Shown here: positions 25,455 to 33,590 of the stretch, in pieces
How positions within the stretch are numbered: position 1 is the stretch's first letter
How the letters are laid out: each line of letters opens with the position of its first letter
Assembly: GCF_000729995.1 (NCBI RefSeq)
Contig: NZ_JNFG01000015.1
Location: 62,001-126,000, forward strand
Length of the DNA: 64,000 nucleotides
From: Caballeronia sordidicola
GTDB lineage: Bacteria > Pseudomonadota > Gammaproteobacteria > Burkholderiales > Burkholderiaceae
Direction: 5' to 3'
Notes under the pieces: model-generated
What the model was told of the DNA's origin: nothing
Databases searched by the model: none
The model's input: the letters and a program-made list of their open reading frames with translations, nothing else
Program-made: the position numbers and the translations under genes

Positions 25455-27098
25455 ATGGCTAAAAAGATCATTCGCCCGTCGGTCGACAACATCGACGATA
25501 CGCGCTCGCTCGACCTTTTCGAACTCGAAGCGCAAGGGTACGCGTCCGAAGCCGTCGTCAGCGCGGATTGGCAAAAGGCGGCGCGGGCTGTCGCTAAACA
25601 GGAAACAGAACAACGCATCGTTGAAGCGACGAAGATCGTCGACCTTGTCGAGCGCGCCAAAAACATCGCGGAAGATATCCTGTTCGAAGACATTCGCAAG
25701 GTTCGCATGGGCGACATGTTCATTGCCGTTCCTGAAGACACCGCGACCAACCGGCGCACCGTGCTCGACTACCTGTTCAAGGACGCATCGGAGCGGCCGC
25801 GCTTCGATGAATTCAAGGGACGTGTGGTCGACCATCGCGGCGTGATAATCGATGATTTTTACGACGCAACCGAATACCTCGACGCATTCAACGCGGCCGG
25901 GTTGCGCAAGATGGAATTCAACAAGGTAATCGAAGCGGTGCGCCTGTTCGCCCTGCGGCATCGTCAGAACGACCTTACACAGCGCGTATTGAGCGTTACG
26001 CCGGAATGGGATGGCGTTAAGCGCATGGATAGCGCGTTGATTCGCATGTTCGATGCGTTTGACACGCCGCTGAATCGCGCGTTCGGCGTCTACTTCTGGA
26101 CTTCGTTTTTCATGCGCGTCACGCGGCCCGGCGAAGAAGCGCCCATTGTATTGACGCTGATCGGCGCGCAGAACTGCGGGAAATCGTACTTCGGGAAATT
26201 GCTGGCGCGGCTAATCACCGGCAACCGTGAAGCCGATTCGGTGCAATACGACCTGGACACGAAGCCGCTCGACCTTCTGCGCGACATCACCGGGCATTCC
26301 GTCGTGTGCGCCCTTGGTGAGCTTGCGGGCTATCAGCGCTCGGACGTGAACCGTCTTAAGAACCTGATCACCCGCACTCACGATCAGATGCACCAGAAGT
26401 TTGAAGGCGTGTTGCAGCAAGCCCGGCAATGGATTTTTATCGCAGACGCCAACCGTTATAACGGATTGCTTAGGGACGAAACGGGGAACCGTCGTTTCTA
26501 CCCGATGTTTTGCGCGCAGACGACGGACCATGACGGGAATACGGCGTGGCGCGAAGACTTCAAAGCGGACTTTAGCGACTTCGAGTCGAACCTTTGGCAA
26601 CTCATGGCCGAGGCGCGCGCATGGATCGAAGAGAACGGAATCGACGGCTATAGCGCTATGGTGCGCGACGTGTCGCGGCAAGTCTTCGAATGGTCACAGG
26701 GCGAAGCGAAGGCCGGGCGCGGCGTGATCCAGGACGACAGCGTTTTGCCGTTCGTTCCGGCCGCGTTGTCTAGTGCTCCATGCCGGGAAGTTAAAAAGCG
26801 CGACGGTTCCGGTATATCGTATGTGTTCTATGACCGTGTCGACCTGATCAGCGCGATTATTCAGGCTGCGACGCCGATCGATCCCACGCGCGAAAAGCGA
26901 TTCCTTACCGACCTTGCGAAGGCGTGCGCGATGAAAGGCGGCGCGGTTCCGGCTCTTCGTGATTCCGGTCGCGTACCGGGCTTCGCGTTCTATGACCATC
27001 CGAACAAAGCGGCATTGCTTGCGGATATCGGTGTGACCGGCGACCAGGACGAAGTTAGGTTGATTGCCGGGACACCATCGCAACCGTCGGGATTCTGA
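25455..27098 (+). CDS. VapE/VirE-type P-loop replicative helicase
   Basis: 547 residues. Walker A GAQNCGKS at about 237-244, followed by GHSVVCALGELAGY (Walker B-like region with Glu) and RRFYPMF near the sensor region; the N-terminal part before it matches VapE-like proteins (DEFKGRVVDHRGV). VapE proteins of phages and pathogenicity islands act as SF3-like helicases for origin unwinding. No primase active-site motif was seen at the N-terminus. The start at 25455 has GGGGTG upstream. The iteron array begins 88 bases after the stop, so protein and origin are side by side as in P4-like replicons. Confidence 0.85.
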   Translation: MAKKIIRPSVDNIDDTRSLDLFELEAQGYASEAVVSADWQKAARAVAKQETEQRIVEATKIVDLVERAKNIAEDILFEDIRKVRMGDMFIAVPEDTATNRRTVLDYLFKDASERPRFDEFKGRVVDHRGVIIDDFYDATEYLDAFNAAGLRKMEFNKVIEAVRLFALRHRQNDLTQRVLSVTPEWDGVKRMDSALIRMFDAFDTPLNRAFGVYFWTSFFMRVTRPGEEAPIVLTLIGAQNCGKSYFGKLLARLITGNREADSVQYDLDTKPLDLLRDITGHSVVCALGELAGYQRSDVNRLKNLITRTHDQMHQKFEGVLQQARQWIFIADANRYNGLLRDETGNRRFYPMFCAQTTDHDGNTAWREDFKADFSDFESNLWQLMAEARAWIEENGIDGYSAMVRDVSRQVFEWSQGEAKAGRGVIQDDSVLPFVPAALSSAPCREVKKRDGSGISYVFYDRVDLISAIIQAATPIDPTREKRFLTDLAKACAMKGGAVPALRDSGRVPGFAFYDHPNKAALLADIGVTGDQDEVRLIAGTPSQPSGF

Positions 27099-27374
27099 AA
27101 TAGAAAATCAAGTTTTGCAGGGTAACACCAGCGCGCGGCGTGCTCTAACGGGTACGCCGTTTTCACTTGTGCGCCGCACGGAATCCTTAGTGAGACGCCC
27201 CCTTAGTGAAAACCGGTTCACTAAGGAAATTTTAATAAATGCCGCATAATCAATGACTTAGCCGCGATTATTTTCCTTAGTGAACAAAAGGGCTTAGTGA
27301 AATCGAAATTGCAACCGGTTATAGGGCCGTGGATTCCTACAGCTTTATAAATACATTTCACTAGATCACTAAGA

Positions 27375-27396
27375 CACTAAGGCAATTTGTAAGGTA
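27375..27396 (+). repeat. 22-bp direct repeat in the origin, copy 1
   Basis: CACTAAGGCAATTTGTAAGG followed by TA, identical to 27482-27503. The two copies are 107 bases apart. Confidence 0.85.
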
Positions 27397-27481
27397 GCTA
27401 AAGCCATATCTGGCGCGGCTTTCGGCGATTTTCGCTTAGTGAAATTCTTGCAGTGCGGCCCTTCACTAAGCGCGCGGCTCT

Positions 27482-27503
27482 CACTAAGGCAATTTGTAAG
27501 GTA
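27482..27503 (+). repeat. 22-bp direct repeat in the origin, copy 2
   Basis: Exact second copy of 27375-27396; both begin within a TCACTAAG-type iteron. Confidence 0.85.
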
Positions 27504-27538
27504 TGCACTCCCTGGTAGCGCGGCCATACCCGCCGAAC

Positions 27539-27574
27539 TGTTTTCCGTTACGAGCCGTGGCGTAACGGAAAACA
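27539..27574. other. Perfect 14-bp hairpin after the iterons
   Basis: TGTTTTCCGTTACG (27539-27552) and CGTAACGGAAAACA (27561-27574) are exact complements around an 8-base loop. It could be a single-strand initiation structure, a terminator for the helicase transcript, or an operator. Confidence 0.7.
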
Positions 27575-27636
27575 GGGTCATCCGATCGTGTTGCTTGCGC
27601 GTGAGTTGCAGCACCGTCGACCGAATACGTACTAAA

Positions 27637-27678
27637 ACGTCCGTTTTAAGACTCATAGACGCGGCACTGAACGGACGT
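27637..27678. repeat. Inverted ACGTCCGTT repeats before the serine recombinase
   Basis: ACGTCCGTT at 27637-27645 is mirrored by AACGGACGT at 27670-27678, with TAAAA-like sequence continuing on both outer sides. Candidate recombinase or regulator site. Confidence 0.5.
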
Positions 27679-27700
27679 GTATTAAAACCTGACTTATTTA

Positions 27701-27718
27701 TTTAGTACATGTGCTAAA
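27701..27718. promoter_or_regulatory. Near-perfect palindrome ahead of the serine recombinase
   Basis: TTTAGTACATGTGCTAAA differs from its complement only at one symmetric pair. A related TTAGTACATAT follows at about 27732. The spacing to the gene start (about 45 bases) suits an operator or res subsite. Confidence 0.55.
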
Positions 27719-27762
27719 CTAGAGATACCGTATTAGTACATATCCCAGCTTCAGGACTCAAC

Positions 27763-28344
27763 ATGACCCGCGTTTTCGCTTATTGCCGTGTATCAACCGC
27801 TGATCAGCACCCCGAGAACCAAGTTCAGGAAATCGCTGGCGCGGGCTTCACCGTCGACGCTCACAGGGTCGCCATGGAGCACGTCAGCGGCTCGACGGTC
27901 GCAAGCCAGCGCCCTGGGTTCGCCAAGCTGTTAGAGCGGATCGAGCGCGGTGATACGTTGGTAGTGACGAAGCTTGACCGCTTAGGCCGTGATGCGATCG
28001 ACGTACAGCAGACCGTTCAGACACTCGAAGCAATGGGCGTCCGCGTTCATTGCTTGGCGCTTGGCGGCGTCGACCTAACCAGCCCGGCGGGAAAGATGAC
28101 CATGGGCGTAATTACCGCCGTTGCACAGTTCGAGCGCGACTTGATTATCGAACGCACGAACGCCGGATTGCAGCGCGCCAAAGCGGAAGGGAAGAAGCTG
28201 GGTCGACCGGCCGCGCTGTCACCGGATCAACAGAGACAGGCGCTTAGTCGGCTGGCTGAAGGTGAAACGGTCTACGGCGTCGCGAAATCGTTCGACGTGG
28301 CGCGTCAGGTGATCATGCGCATTCGCGATAGCGCCCAGAAATAG
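27763..28344 (+). CDS. Small serine recombinase (resolvase/invertase family)
   Basis: 193 residues: catalytic domain with Ser11 in YCRVSTADQ, LVVTKLDRLGRD with catalytic arginines, the helix E region (AVAQFERDLIIERTNAGL), and a C-terminal helix-turn-helix. Full length for a Tn3-type resolvase or DNA invertase. AGGA precedes the ATG. Its job in an element that already has a tyrosine integrase is unclear: dimer resolution after replication or a DNA inversion switch are both plausible. Confidence 0.92.
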   Translation: MTRVFAYCRVSTADQHPENQVQEIAGAGFTVDAHRVAMEHVSGSTVASQRPGFAKLLERIERGDTLVVTKLDRLGRDAIDVQQTVQTLEAMGVRVHCLALGGVDLTSPAGKMTMGVITAVAQFERDLIIERTNAGLQRAKAEGKKLGRPAALSPDQQRQALSRLAEGETVYGVAKSFDVARQVIMRIRDSAQK

Positions 28345-28429
28345 CCCCCAAACGACCATTTACGCACGACCAAATACGTGCTACGTGTACAATTCAGTTT
28401 AACTAACGAATCGCAAAGAGGGTCCAGCT

Positions 28430-28894
28430 ATGACCGAAACTAATATGACGGCGTTCGAATTGGAATCGATCACGAAGCGGACCTATGCGCGTTACATCGC
28501 GGCCCTGTTGCGTGGTCAGGATCAGGTCACAGCGGCGAAGAGTGCAAAGGTTCCTGCGGCGTACATCGAAGATTTCCTTTTGGACTCTGCACGCGACCCG
28601 ATGTTTCACGCAATGATGCGTGACTCGCTCGACGGTCTAGACCTTTCGATGTTGTGGGATGAAAAGCTTCACGCACTCGCGTTGCTTCGGCTGATCAACG
28701 GCCCGTACACGAAAGACGTCGCGCGTATCGCTGCACTCGATCGCATTGCAGCCCTGTACAAGATCGACACAATCACGGCGCCCAAGGCTGGCGGTTTGCC
28801 GAACTGGCGCGACCTGTTGAACGCACCCGTGCCCGGCGCGAGCAAGCCCGCCAGCGGCCCGGCTGATAGTTCCGAAGGGGTAGACAAGCAATGA
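28430..28894 (+). CDS. Terminase-small-subunit-like protein
   Basis: 154 residues with GAGGG ahead of the ATG. The N-terminal half has a helix-turn-helix-like stretch (GQDQVTAAKSAKVPAAYIEDFL); the middle (TKDVARIAALDRIAALYKI) matches the helical oligomerisation pattern of small terminases; the tail is Pro/Ala/Ser-rich and probably disordered. Small terminases bind packaging sites, and satellites often encode their own to redirect helper packaging. No large subunit follows. The assignment is by pattern only. Confidence 0.45.
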   Translation: MTETNMTAFELESITKRTYARYIAALLRGQDQVTAAKSAKVPAAYIEDFLLDSARDPMFHAMMRDSLDGLDLSMLWDEKLHALALLRLINGPYTKDVARIAALDRIAALYKIDTITAPKAGGLPNWRDLLNAPVPGASKPASGPADSSEGVDKQ

Positions 28895-29427
28895 AGCGCG
28901 AAGACGCTACGGCGATCCTAGCGGACCATGGGCGCCAAGCGTTGGCCCGCGTGATCTACGTCGAAATGCCCGGCACCCATCGCGATATCGACCTGTTCTA
29001 TGAAATGTACGCACCAGGACGCGACGCGCTCGAACCCGGCGACGCCTTTTACGAGTTCGACCCTGCCCTGTTTGAGTCGTTCTATCGTCAAGGCGACCCG
29101 TGGTTCAAGCGTGCGATCGACCTGGACGATAGCGGGACGATTGAAGGGCTGATCGACGCGCACCTGAACGGCCGGGCGCCGCCGTTCAGTATCGAAACCC
29201 TGCACGGCGTGTTCAACAGTCGCGAGACGCGAGACACACTCAGCGCAGCGCCAGAAGGTACGAAAGAGTTCGAGCTATTCAGTTGGCTTTGCAACCTGTC
29301 GGAACCCGCCCAGGTGGCGTGTTTTGTATTCCTTAATCGACGCTGGCCGAACGCTGGATCAGAAGACGAATTCGAGCGCGCCGCCAGCGAGACTTATCAC
29401 ACACTATTGAGCCCGGAAAAGGACTAA
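28891..29427 (+). CDS. Element protein of 178 residues, unknown
   Basis: Starts within the stop of the terminase-like gene (ATGA), so coupled. Acidic, aromatic-rich (DIDLFYEMYAPGRDAL; DAFYEFDPALFESFY). No family was recognised. Position after a small terminase suggests a packaging or head-related role only by analogy. Confidence 0.6.
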   Translation: MKREDATAILADHGRQALARVIYVEMPGTHRDIDLFYEMYAPGRDALEPGDAFYEFDPALFESFYRQGDPWFKRAIDLDDSGTIEGLIDAHLNGRAPPFSIETLHGVFNSRETRDTLSAAPEGTKEFELFSWLCNLSEPAQVACFVFLNRRWPNAGSEDEFERAASETYHTLLSPEKD

Positions 29428-29432
29428 CGATC

Positions 29433-29954
29433 ATGGGAATGTTCAAACGTGAAGCCAAGCCAGCAACGAAGCCAGCAACGAAGCCAGCAACGAAGCCCGG
29501 CGCATCTTTCTTTGACGGCGCGGCACACGAAGACACCGGCGCGGACGCCAAGCCCGCCAAGGCTCGGAAAACACGCGGCAAGGGCATCGCGGCCGAATCG
29601 CAACCCGTTCAGGCTGTCGACCAACGCGAACCGCTGCAACAGAGTATTGAGCACCCGCGTGCAGCCGTTATGCGCATGCTGGAACGCGCCGAAAGCGGGC
29701 AGCGTGACGAACAGCCAACGAGCGCAGAGCGAACCGCAACGTTCCGGCGCCCTTCGATCTATAACAGCGTGGGGCTTCGCTCGAATGGTCCGATTCACTT
29801 CAGCACGCACGGCCCGGATGAATACGACACGCTGTATGCGAACTCGATAGCAGCGGAGCGGGCTGAAAAGAAGGTCACGCAGGAACGGCGCGCTTTCGCC
29901 GGGCTCGAACTTCTGGCGCGGCTGTTGACGCCTGCGAAACGCAAGGTGTCGTGA
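29433..29954 (+). CDS. Element protein with N-terminal PATK repeats, unknown
   Basis: 173 residues, last rightward gene of the element. The N-terminus has a tandem PATKPATKPATK encoded by three copies of a 12-base unit, followed by a basic disordered region (KARKTRGKG) and a helical C-terminus. Such basic tails are common in DNA- or head-binding proteins. No family was recognised. Confidence 0.6.
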   Translation: MGMFKREAKPATKPATKPATKPGASFFDGAAHEDTGADAKPAKARKTRGKGIAAESQPVQAVDQREPLQQSIEHPRAAVMRMLERAESGQRDEQPTSAERTATFRRPSIYNSVGLRSNGPIHFSTHGPDEYDTLYANSIAAERAEKKVTQERRAFAGLELLARLLTPAKRKVS

Positions 29955-30073
29955 CCGAGCGAAGGGCGCTAGCAAGCGATTCAAGGCGATCGGCAATTAC
30001 CGTTCGCGCCGCGACTTAAGCGCGCCGCCGATACGTCGTCGACGTGGCGCCCGACCGTCAGGGAACGCCGATA

Positions 30074-30095
30074 GTGTAGGCCGTAGTGTAGTTTT
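30074..30095 (+). promoter_or_regulatory. Candidate integrase arm-type sites, right end
   Basis: GTGTAGGCCG at 30074-30083 and GTGTAGTTTT at 30086-30095, both exact copies of left-end ten-mers in the opposite orientation. They sit about 40 bases inside the right attachment core. Confidence 0.6.
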
Positions 30096-30130
30096 ACCGC
30101 AACAGATCAGGCTGGATAAGGCGAAATGAA

Positions 30131-30143
30131 TTCCTGATCAGAA
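30131..30143 (+). repeat. Right attachment core (attR) of the integrated element
   Basis: TTCCTGATCAGAA, identical to 14217-14229. Host sequence resumes immediately to the right and runs about 80 bases to the end of bolA. Confidence 0.8.
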
Positions 30144-30154
30144 CGAGGGCTAAG

Positions 30155-30180
30155 ACTCTTGGCTGAAACTCTTGGCTGAA
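30155..30180 (+). repeat. 13-bp tandem duplication next to attR
   Basis: ACTCTTGGCTGAA occurs twice in direct succession (30155-30167 and 30168-30180). It lies on the host side, in what should be the original bolA-parvulin spacer. Confidence 0.75.
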
Positions 30181-30224
30181 AACAAAGCTGAAATGACGGA
30201 CAGCTCTAAAGGAGTGTTACTCGG

Positions 30225-30548
30225 TCACTCGAACTGGTCTGCAAATTCTTCGGGTGTAAAAGCCTTGATGGCGAGCGCATGAATACCCTGCCGCAGCTCG
30301 TCGGCCAGCGCATCATACACCAGCCGATGCCGCGCCACGCGTGGCTTCCCGGCGAATCGGGCCGCCACGATGGTGACCGTGTAGTGACTGCCCGCCGAGG
30401 CGCCGGCATGGCCGGCATGCGCCGCGCTGTCATCATCGATATGCACCGACGACGCTTCCAGCGCCGCATTGAGCCGCGCTTCGAGATAAGCAATCTTGCC
30501 CTCGGCGGACGCGTTGACGAAGTTTTCTTTAAAGCCGGGATCGCTCAT
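30225..30548 (-). CDS. bolA: BolA family transcriptional/iron-sulfur regulator
   Basis: 107 residues, with BolA fold motifs [14 protein letters not shown] near the middle and [13 protein letters not shown] at the end; BolA proteins pair with monothiol glutaredoxins in Fe-S handling and cell-shape control. Coupled to yciB by ATGA overlap. The parvulin gene that should follow is displaced by the integrated element. Confidence 0.9.
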   Translation of the reverse strand: MSDPGFKENFVNASAEGKIAYLEARLNAALEASSVHIDDDSAAHAGHAGASAGSHYTVTIVAARFAGKPRVARHRLVYDALADELRQGIHALAIKAFTPEEFADQFE

Positions 30549-31084
30549 TTCCCTTCATCCTCTTTCATGTACTTCGCGAGCCACAAACTTTGCGCCACGA
30601 TAAACACCAGCAAGCACCCGGTCGCGCCGAACAGCTTGAAGTTGACCCATTGATTGGTGGTGTAGTTGAACGCGACGAACAGATTCACCACGCCGAGAAT
30701 CGCGAAGAACACAGCCCAGGCGAGATTCAATTGGCCCCACACGCGATGTGGCAACACGATCTGCTTGCCCATCATCGCTTCGATGAGGTTCTTGCCGAAA
30801 GCGAATTGCGACACGATCAGCGCACCGGCAAAAAGCCAGTAGAGCGCAGTGGGTTTCCACTTGATGAACGTATCGTTATGCAGCACGAGCGTCGCACCAC
30901 CAAATACCACCACCACACCCAGACTCACCCACAGCATGGGATCGACCTTGCGATGCCGGAATGCGACCCACGCGATCTGCACAAGCGTCGCAACGATGGC
31001 CACAGCGGTCGCGGTGTAGATGCCCCAGATCTTGAATGCTACGAAGAAGAGGAGGATCGGAAATAGATCAAACAGAAATTTCAT
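30545..31084 (-). CDS. yciB: Inner-membrane septation protein A family (YciB/IspZ)
   Basis: 179 residues with about five hydrophobic helices (from [20 protein letters not shown] at the N-terminus) and the family motif [17 protein letters not shown]. Members affect envelope synthesis and cell division; the mechanism is not settled. First gene of the yciB-bolA-(parvulin) operon, separated from msrB by a terminator. Confidence 0.93.
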   Translation of the reverse strand: MKFLFDLFPILLFFVAFKIWGIYTATAVAIVATLVQIAWVAFRHRKVDPMLWVSLGVVVVFGGATLVLHNDTFIKWKPTALYWLFAGALIVSQFAFGKNLIEAMMGKQIVLPHRVWGQLNLAWAVFFAILGVVNLFVAFNYTTNQWVNFKLFGATGCLLVFIVAQSLWLAKYMKEDEGK

Positions 31085-31247
31085 GTCGTAGGGGCGGTAG
31101 GGGGCAAAGAGGGCATCAATTTGAAAGCGCGCATGCGCCGCGGTTCGTCGGTTGGCCGGTTCGCTACTGGCACAACACGACGCCTGGCGAGTGAATAGCC
31201 GCGGTCAGCCGCGTTTGGCCAGATTTGGCCCCAAGTCAGCCGCGTTT

Positions 31248-31276
31248 AAAAAACACGCGGCGAGGTGGCTCGCCGC
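31248..31276 (-). terminator. Rho-independent terminator of msrB
   Basis: Read leftward, GCGGCGAG pairs with CTCGCCGC around CCAC and is followed by GTGTTTTTT. It lies 55 bases after the msrB stop and before yciB. Confidence 0.88.
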
Positions 31277-31330
31277 GCCAACGCCGACTTGCTGGAGCAT
31301 TGATTCATCGGCCGGCGTCGCCCGACGCGC

Positions 31331-31762
31331 TTACTTGGGTTCGAATTGTAGCGCAGCCGAGTTGATGCAGTAGCGCAGACCGGTCGGCGCGGGACCGTCC
31401 TCGAAAACGTGGCCCAGATGCGCGCCGCAGTTCTTGCACTCCACTTCGATGCGCAGCATGCCGTGCGCATGATCCGTCTTTTCCTTGATGACTTCGCCGT
31501 TGATCGGCTTGAAGTAACTCGGCCAGCCGCAACCGGCATCGAATTTCGTAGCCGACTCGAACAGCGGTGTGCCACAGCACACGCAGTCATAGATGCCCCG
31601 TTCCGTGTGATCCCAGTATTCGCCGGTGAACGGCCGTTCGGTGGCGGCGTGGCGCGTCACCTGGTACTGGATATCGGTCAATTCCTTTCGGTACTCGGCG
31701 TCGTCCTTCTGCAGCGGAGCAACGGGGTCGATGGTTGCTTTAGTGAGATCGTCTCGGTTCAT
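31331..31762 (-). CDS. msrB: Peptide-methionine (R)-S-oxide reductase
   Basis: 143 residues. Two CxxC zinc sites (CVCC and CKNC), GCGWPSY, and catalytic Cys in RYCINSAAL. Reduces R-methionine sulfoxide in proteins. Single gene between selO and the terminator. Confidence 0.96.
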   Translation of the reverse strand: MNRDDLTKATIDPVAPLQKDDAEYRKELTDIQYQVTRHAATERPFTGEYWDHTERGIYDCVCCGTPLFESATKFDAGCGWPSYFKPINGEVIKEKTDHAHGMLRIEVECKNCGAHLGHVFEDGPAPTGLRYCINSAALQFEPK

Positions 31763-31838
31763 GGTTCTCTATCTCCAGATCTTTGGCGGAGCCTGACAAG
31801 GAATGCGGCTCGCTCGGCTCATCTATTTGGGGGCTATT

Positions 31839-33425
31839 TCAGGAAGAGCAACTGACTTCCAGGTCGCTCGCCCAGTCGGGCGGCAAACCGGCATACGCTT
31901 CAAATTCGGGTTGTTCATCAAAGGGATGGCGCAGCACCTGTGCCACCCGCTCCACCTCGGAAAAATTCTTCTCTTTCGCCAGGCGAATGGCGTTTTCGGC
32001 CAGATGATTGCGCAAGACGTATTTTGGATTCACGGCGTTCATTGCGCTTGCCCGCGCTTCATCGCCTTGTGTTTCCTCCGACAAACGCAGCCGGTAGTCG
32101 TTCGCCCAGACATCGAAAGCGGCGCGATCGAGGAACAGATCGCGCACCGAAGCGTCGCCGGAAGCGTCGGTCTTGCGTATTTTCGCCAGGTTTCGGAACG
32201 TCAGCGTGAAATCGGCGCGATTGGCGTTCATCACTTCGAACAGGCGACTAGCGAGTTTATCGTCGCCTTCGCGAATCTCAACCAGACCGAGTTTTGCACG
32301 CATGCGGCGCTCGAGCGCGGGCGCAAAACGGTCCTTGAATCCCTCCAGCACCCGCTGCGCGTCTTCAATCACCTTGGTGTTGCGAGTGTCGCTGTCGTAT
32401 TGCGGACCGAACAGCGGCACCAGCGCCTGCGCGAGGCAAAACAGATTCCAGTAGCCAATCTGCGGCTGCATTTTATAAGCGTACCGGCCCTGCGAATCCG
32501 AGTGATTGCAGATGTGATTCGCATTGAATCCATCGATAAACCCAAACGGGCCGTAATCGATCGTCAGCCCAAGAATCGACATGTTGTCCGTGTTCATCAC
32601 CCCATGGCAAAACCCGACGGCTTGCCAGTCGGCCATCAAGTCGGCGGTGCGTTCCGTGACTTCCTGCAAGAGCGCCAAAGCGGGGTCGTCGGCTTCGCGG
32701 CATTGCGGGTAGAACCGGTCGATCACGTGATCGGCGAGCTTTTTCAGTTCTTCCACGCGGTCGTTCGTGTAGAAGTGCTCGAAGTGGCCAAAGCGCACGA
32801 AACTCGGCGCGACGCGCGTCACAACGGCAGCCGTTTCCATCGTTTCGCGGCGCACGGGCTGATCCGATCCAATGACGCACAAGGCCCGCGTGGTCGGGAT
32901 GCCGAGATGGTGCATGGCTTCGGAGCACAAATATTCGCGTATCGATGAACGCAGCACAGCCCGCCCGTCGCCCATGCGCGAATACGGTGTGCGTCCCGCG
33001 CCTTTCAGTTGTAGCTCAAGGCGCTTGCCGTCGTGTTCGATCTCGCCCAGGCCAATCGCGCGGCCGTCGCCGAGCTGGCCGGCCCACACGCCGAACTGGT
33101 GCCCCGAATACACCGACGCATACGGCAATTTCTCCGCCGGCCACTCCCGCGTGGGATTGCCCGCCAAAAGCTCTGCAAACGGCTCGGCGAATGCGGGATC
33201 GTGCGCGTCGGCGGCGTTGAAACCGAGTTGCGTGGCGACATCGGCGGAAATGCCCACCAGATAAGGCTCAGGCAACGGGGCGGCGGGAAGGCGGGTGAGA
33301 AAGGCGGAACCGAGTGAAACGAACGCGTCGGGCCTGTCGGTTTCTATCGATGCGAGCAGCGAATCCACGGGCGCAGGGCTTGCCGGTTCGGCAACCGCTG
33401 CGGTGCTGCTTGGGGAAAACGACAT
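31839..33425 (-). CDS. selO: SelO-family protein AMPylase (YdiU/UPF0061)
   Basis: 528 residues from the ATG at 33425, preceded by GAGGTG; the in-frame extension upstream is unlike the family. Motifs: [18 protein letters not shown] and the Mg-binding block [25 protein letters not shown]. SelO is a pseudokinase that transfers AMP to protein Ser/Thr/Tyr, linked to oxidative stress; msrB next door fits that theme. It ends without the Cys/Sec that some homologues carry, instead closing SDLEVSCSS with a Cys three from the end. Confidence 0.93.
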   Translation of the reverse strand: MSFSPSSTAAVAEPASPAPVDSLLASIETDRPDAFVSLGSAFLTRLPAAPLPEPYLVGISADVATQLGFNAADAHDPAFAEPFAELLAGNPTREWPAEKLPYASVYSGHQFGVWAGQLGDGRAIGLGEIEHDGKRLELQLKGAGRTPYSRMGDGRAVLRSSIREYLCSEAMHHLGIPTTRALCVIGSDQPVRRETMETAAVVTRVAPSFVRFGHFEHFYTNDRVEELKKLADHVIDRFYPQCREADDPALALLQEVTERTADLMADWQAVGFCHGVMNTDNMSILGLTIDYGPFGFIDGFNANHICNHSDSQGRYAYKMQPQIGYWNLFCLAQALVPLFGPQYDSDTRNTKVIEDAQRVLEGFKDRFAPALERRMRAKLGLVEIREGDDKLASRLFEVMNANRADFTLTFRNLAKIRKTDASGDASVRDLFLDRAAFDVWANDYRLRLSEETQGDEARASAMNAVNPKYVLRNHLAENAIRLAKEKNFSEVERVAQVLRHPFDEQPEFEAYAGLPPDWASDLEVSCSS

Positions 33426-33590
33426 ATTGAGCACCTCATGATTAACCGATATTGTAAATCCGCCCCCGCGCCGCTGCACGAGCGCGCGCGATCGCTTTCC
33501 CACATTGCCCCGAGGATCGATTAAGGTATCCCTTCCAGTAGCAGATCAGGCATCAAAACCCGTGCATCCGGACTTGTGAGGAACTCGCCC

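Larger units (their letters stand above)
27186..27503. other. Putative replication origin: iteron array with AT-rich core
   Basis: Nine exact copies of CTTAGTGA or its complement: plus strand at 27186, 27202, 27276, 27293 and 27435; minus strand at 27218, 27366, 27463 and 27481. Two one-base variants lie at 27358 and 27374. The first three are spaced exactly 16 bases. Between the third and fourth lies an AT-rich stretch (27226-27275). A 22-bp direct repeat at 27375-27396 and 27482-27503 includes one site each. The helicase gene ends just upstream. This matches iteron origins bound by a cognate initiator. Confidence 0.8.
14217..30143. mobile_element. Integrated satellite-like element of about 15.9 kb
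   Basis: Bounded by the exact 13-bp repeat TTCCTGATCAGAA, with a tyrosine integrase just inside the left end. It separates bolA from its operon partner. Content: integrase and AlpA-like regulator; two membrane-anchored proteins; a leftward block of six small genes; a leftward block of five genes ending in a tape-measure/lytic protein; rightward small genes; a VapE-type helicase, an iteron-rich putative origin, a serine recombinase and a terminase-small-like gene. No large terminase, portal or capsid gene was recognised, nor any conjugation gene. I therefore infer a phage satellite rather than a full prophage or a conjugative element. A remnant prophage remains possible. Confidence 0.85.

Noticed and set aside
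27186-27503. CRISPR array
   Set aside because: The repeated unit is 8 bases, occurs on both strands and has irregular spacing; no cas gene is nearby.
27369-27656. 95-codon minus-strand frame across the iteron array
   Set aside because: It overlaps the repeats and the 14-bp hairpin and lacks a ribosome site; the region is better explained as an origin.
31803-32948. 381-codon frame opposite selO
   Set aside because: Antisense to conserved SelO motifs, no ribosome site and no recognisable domain.
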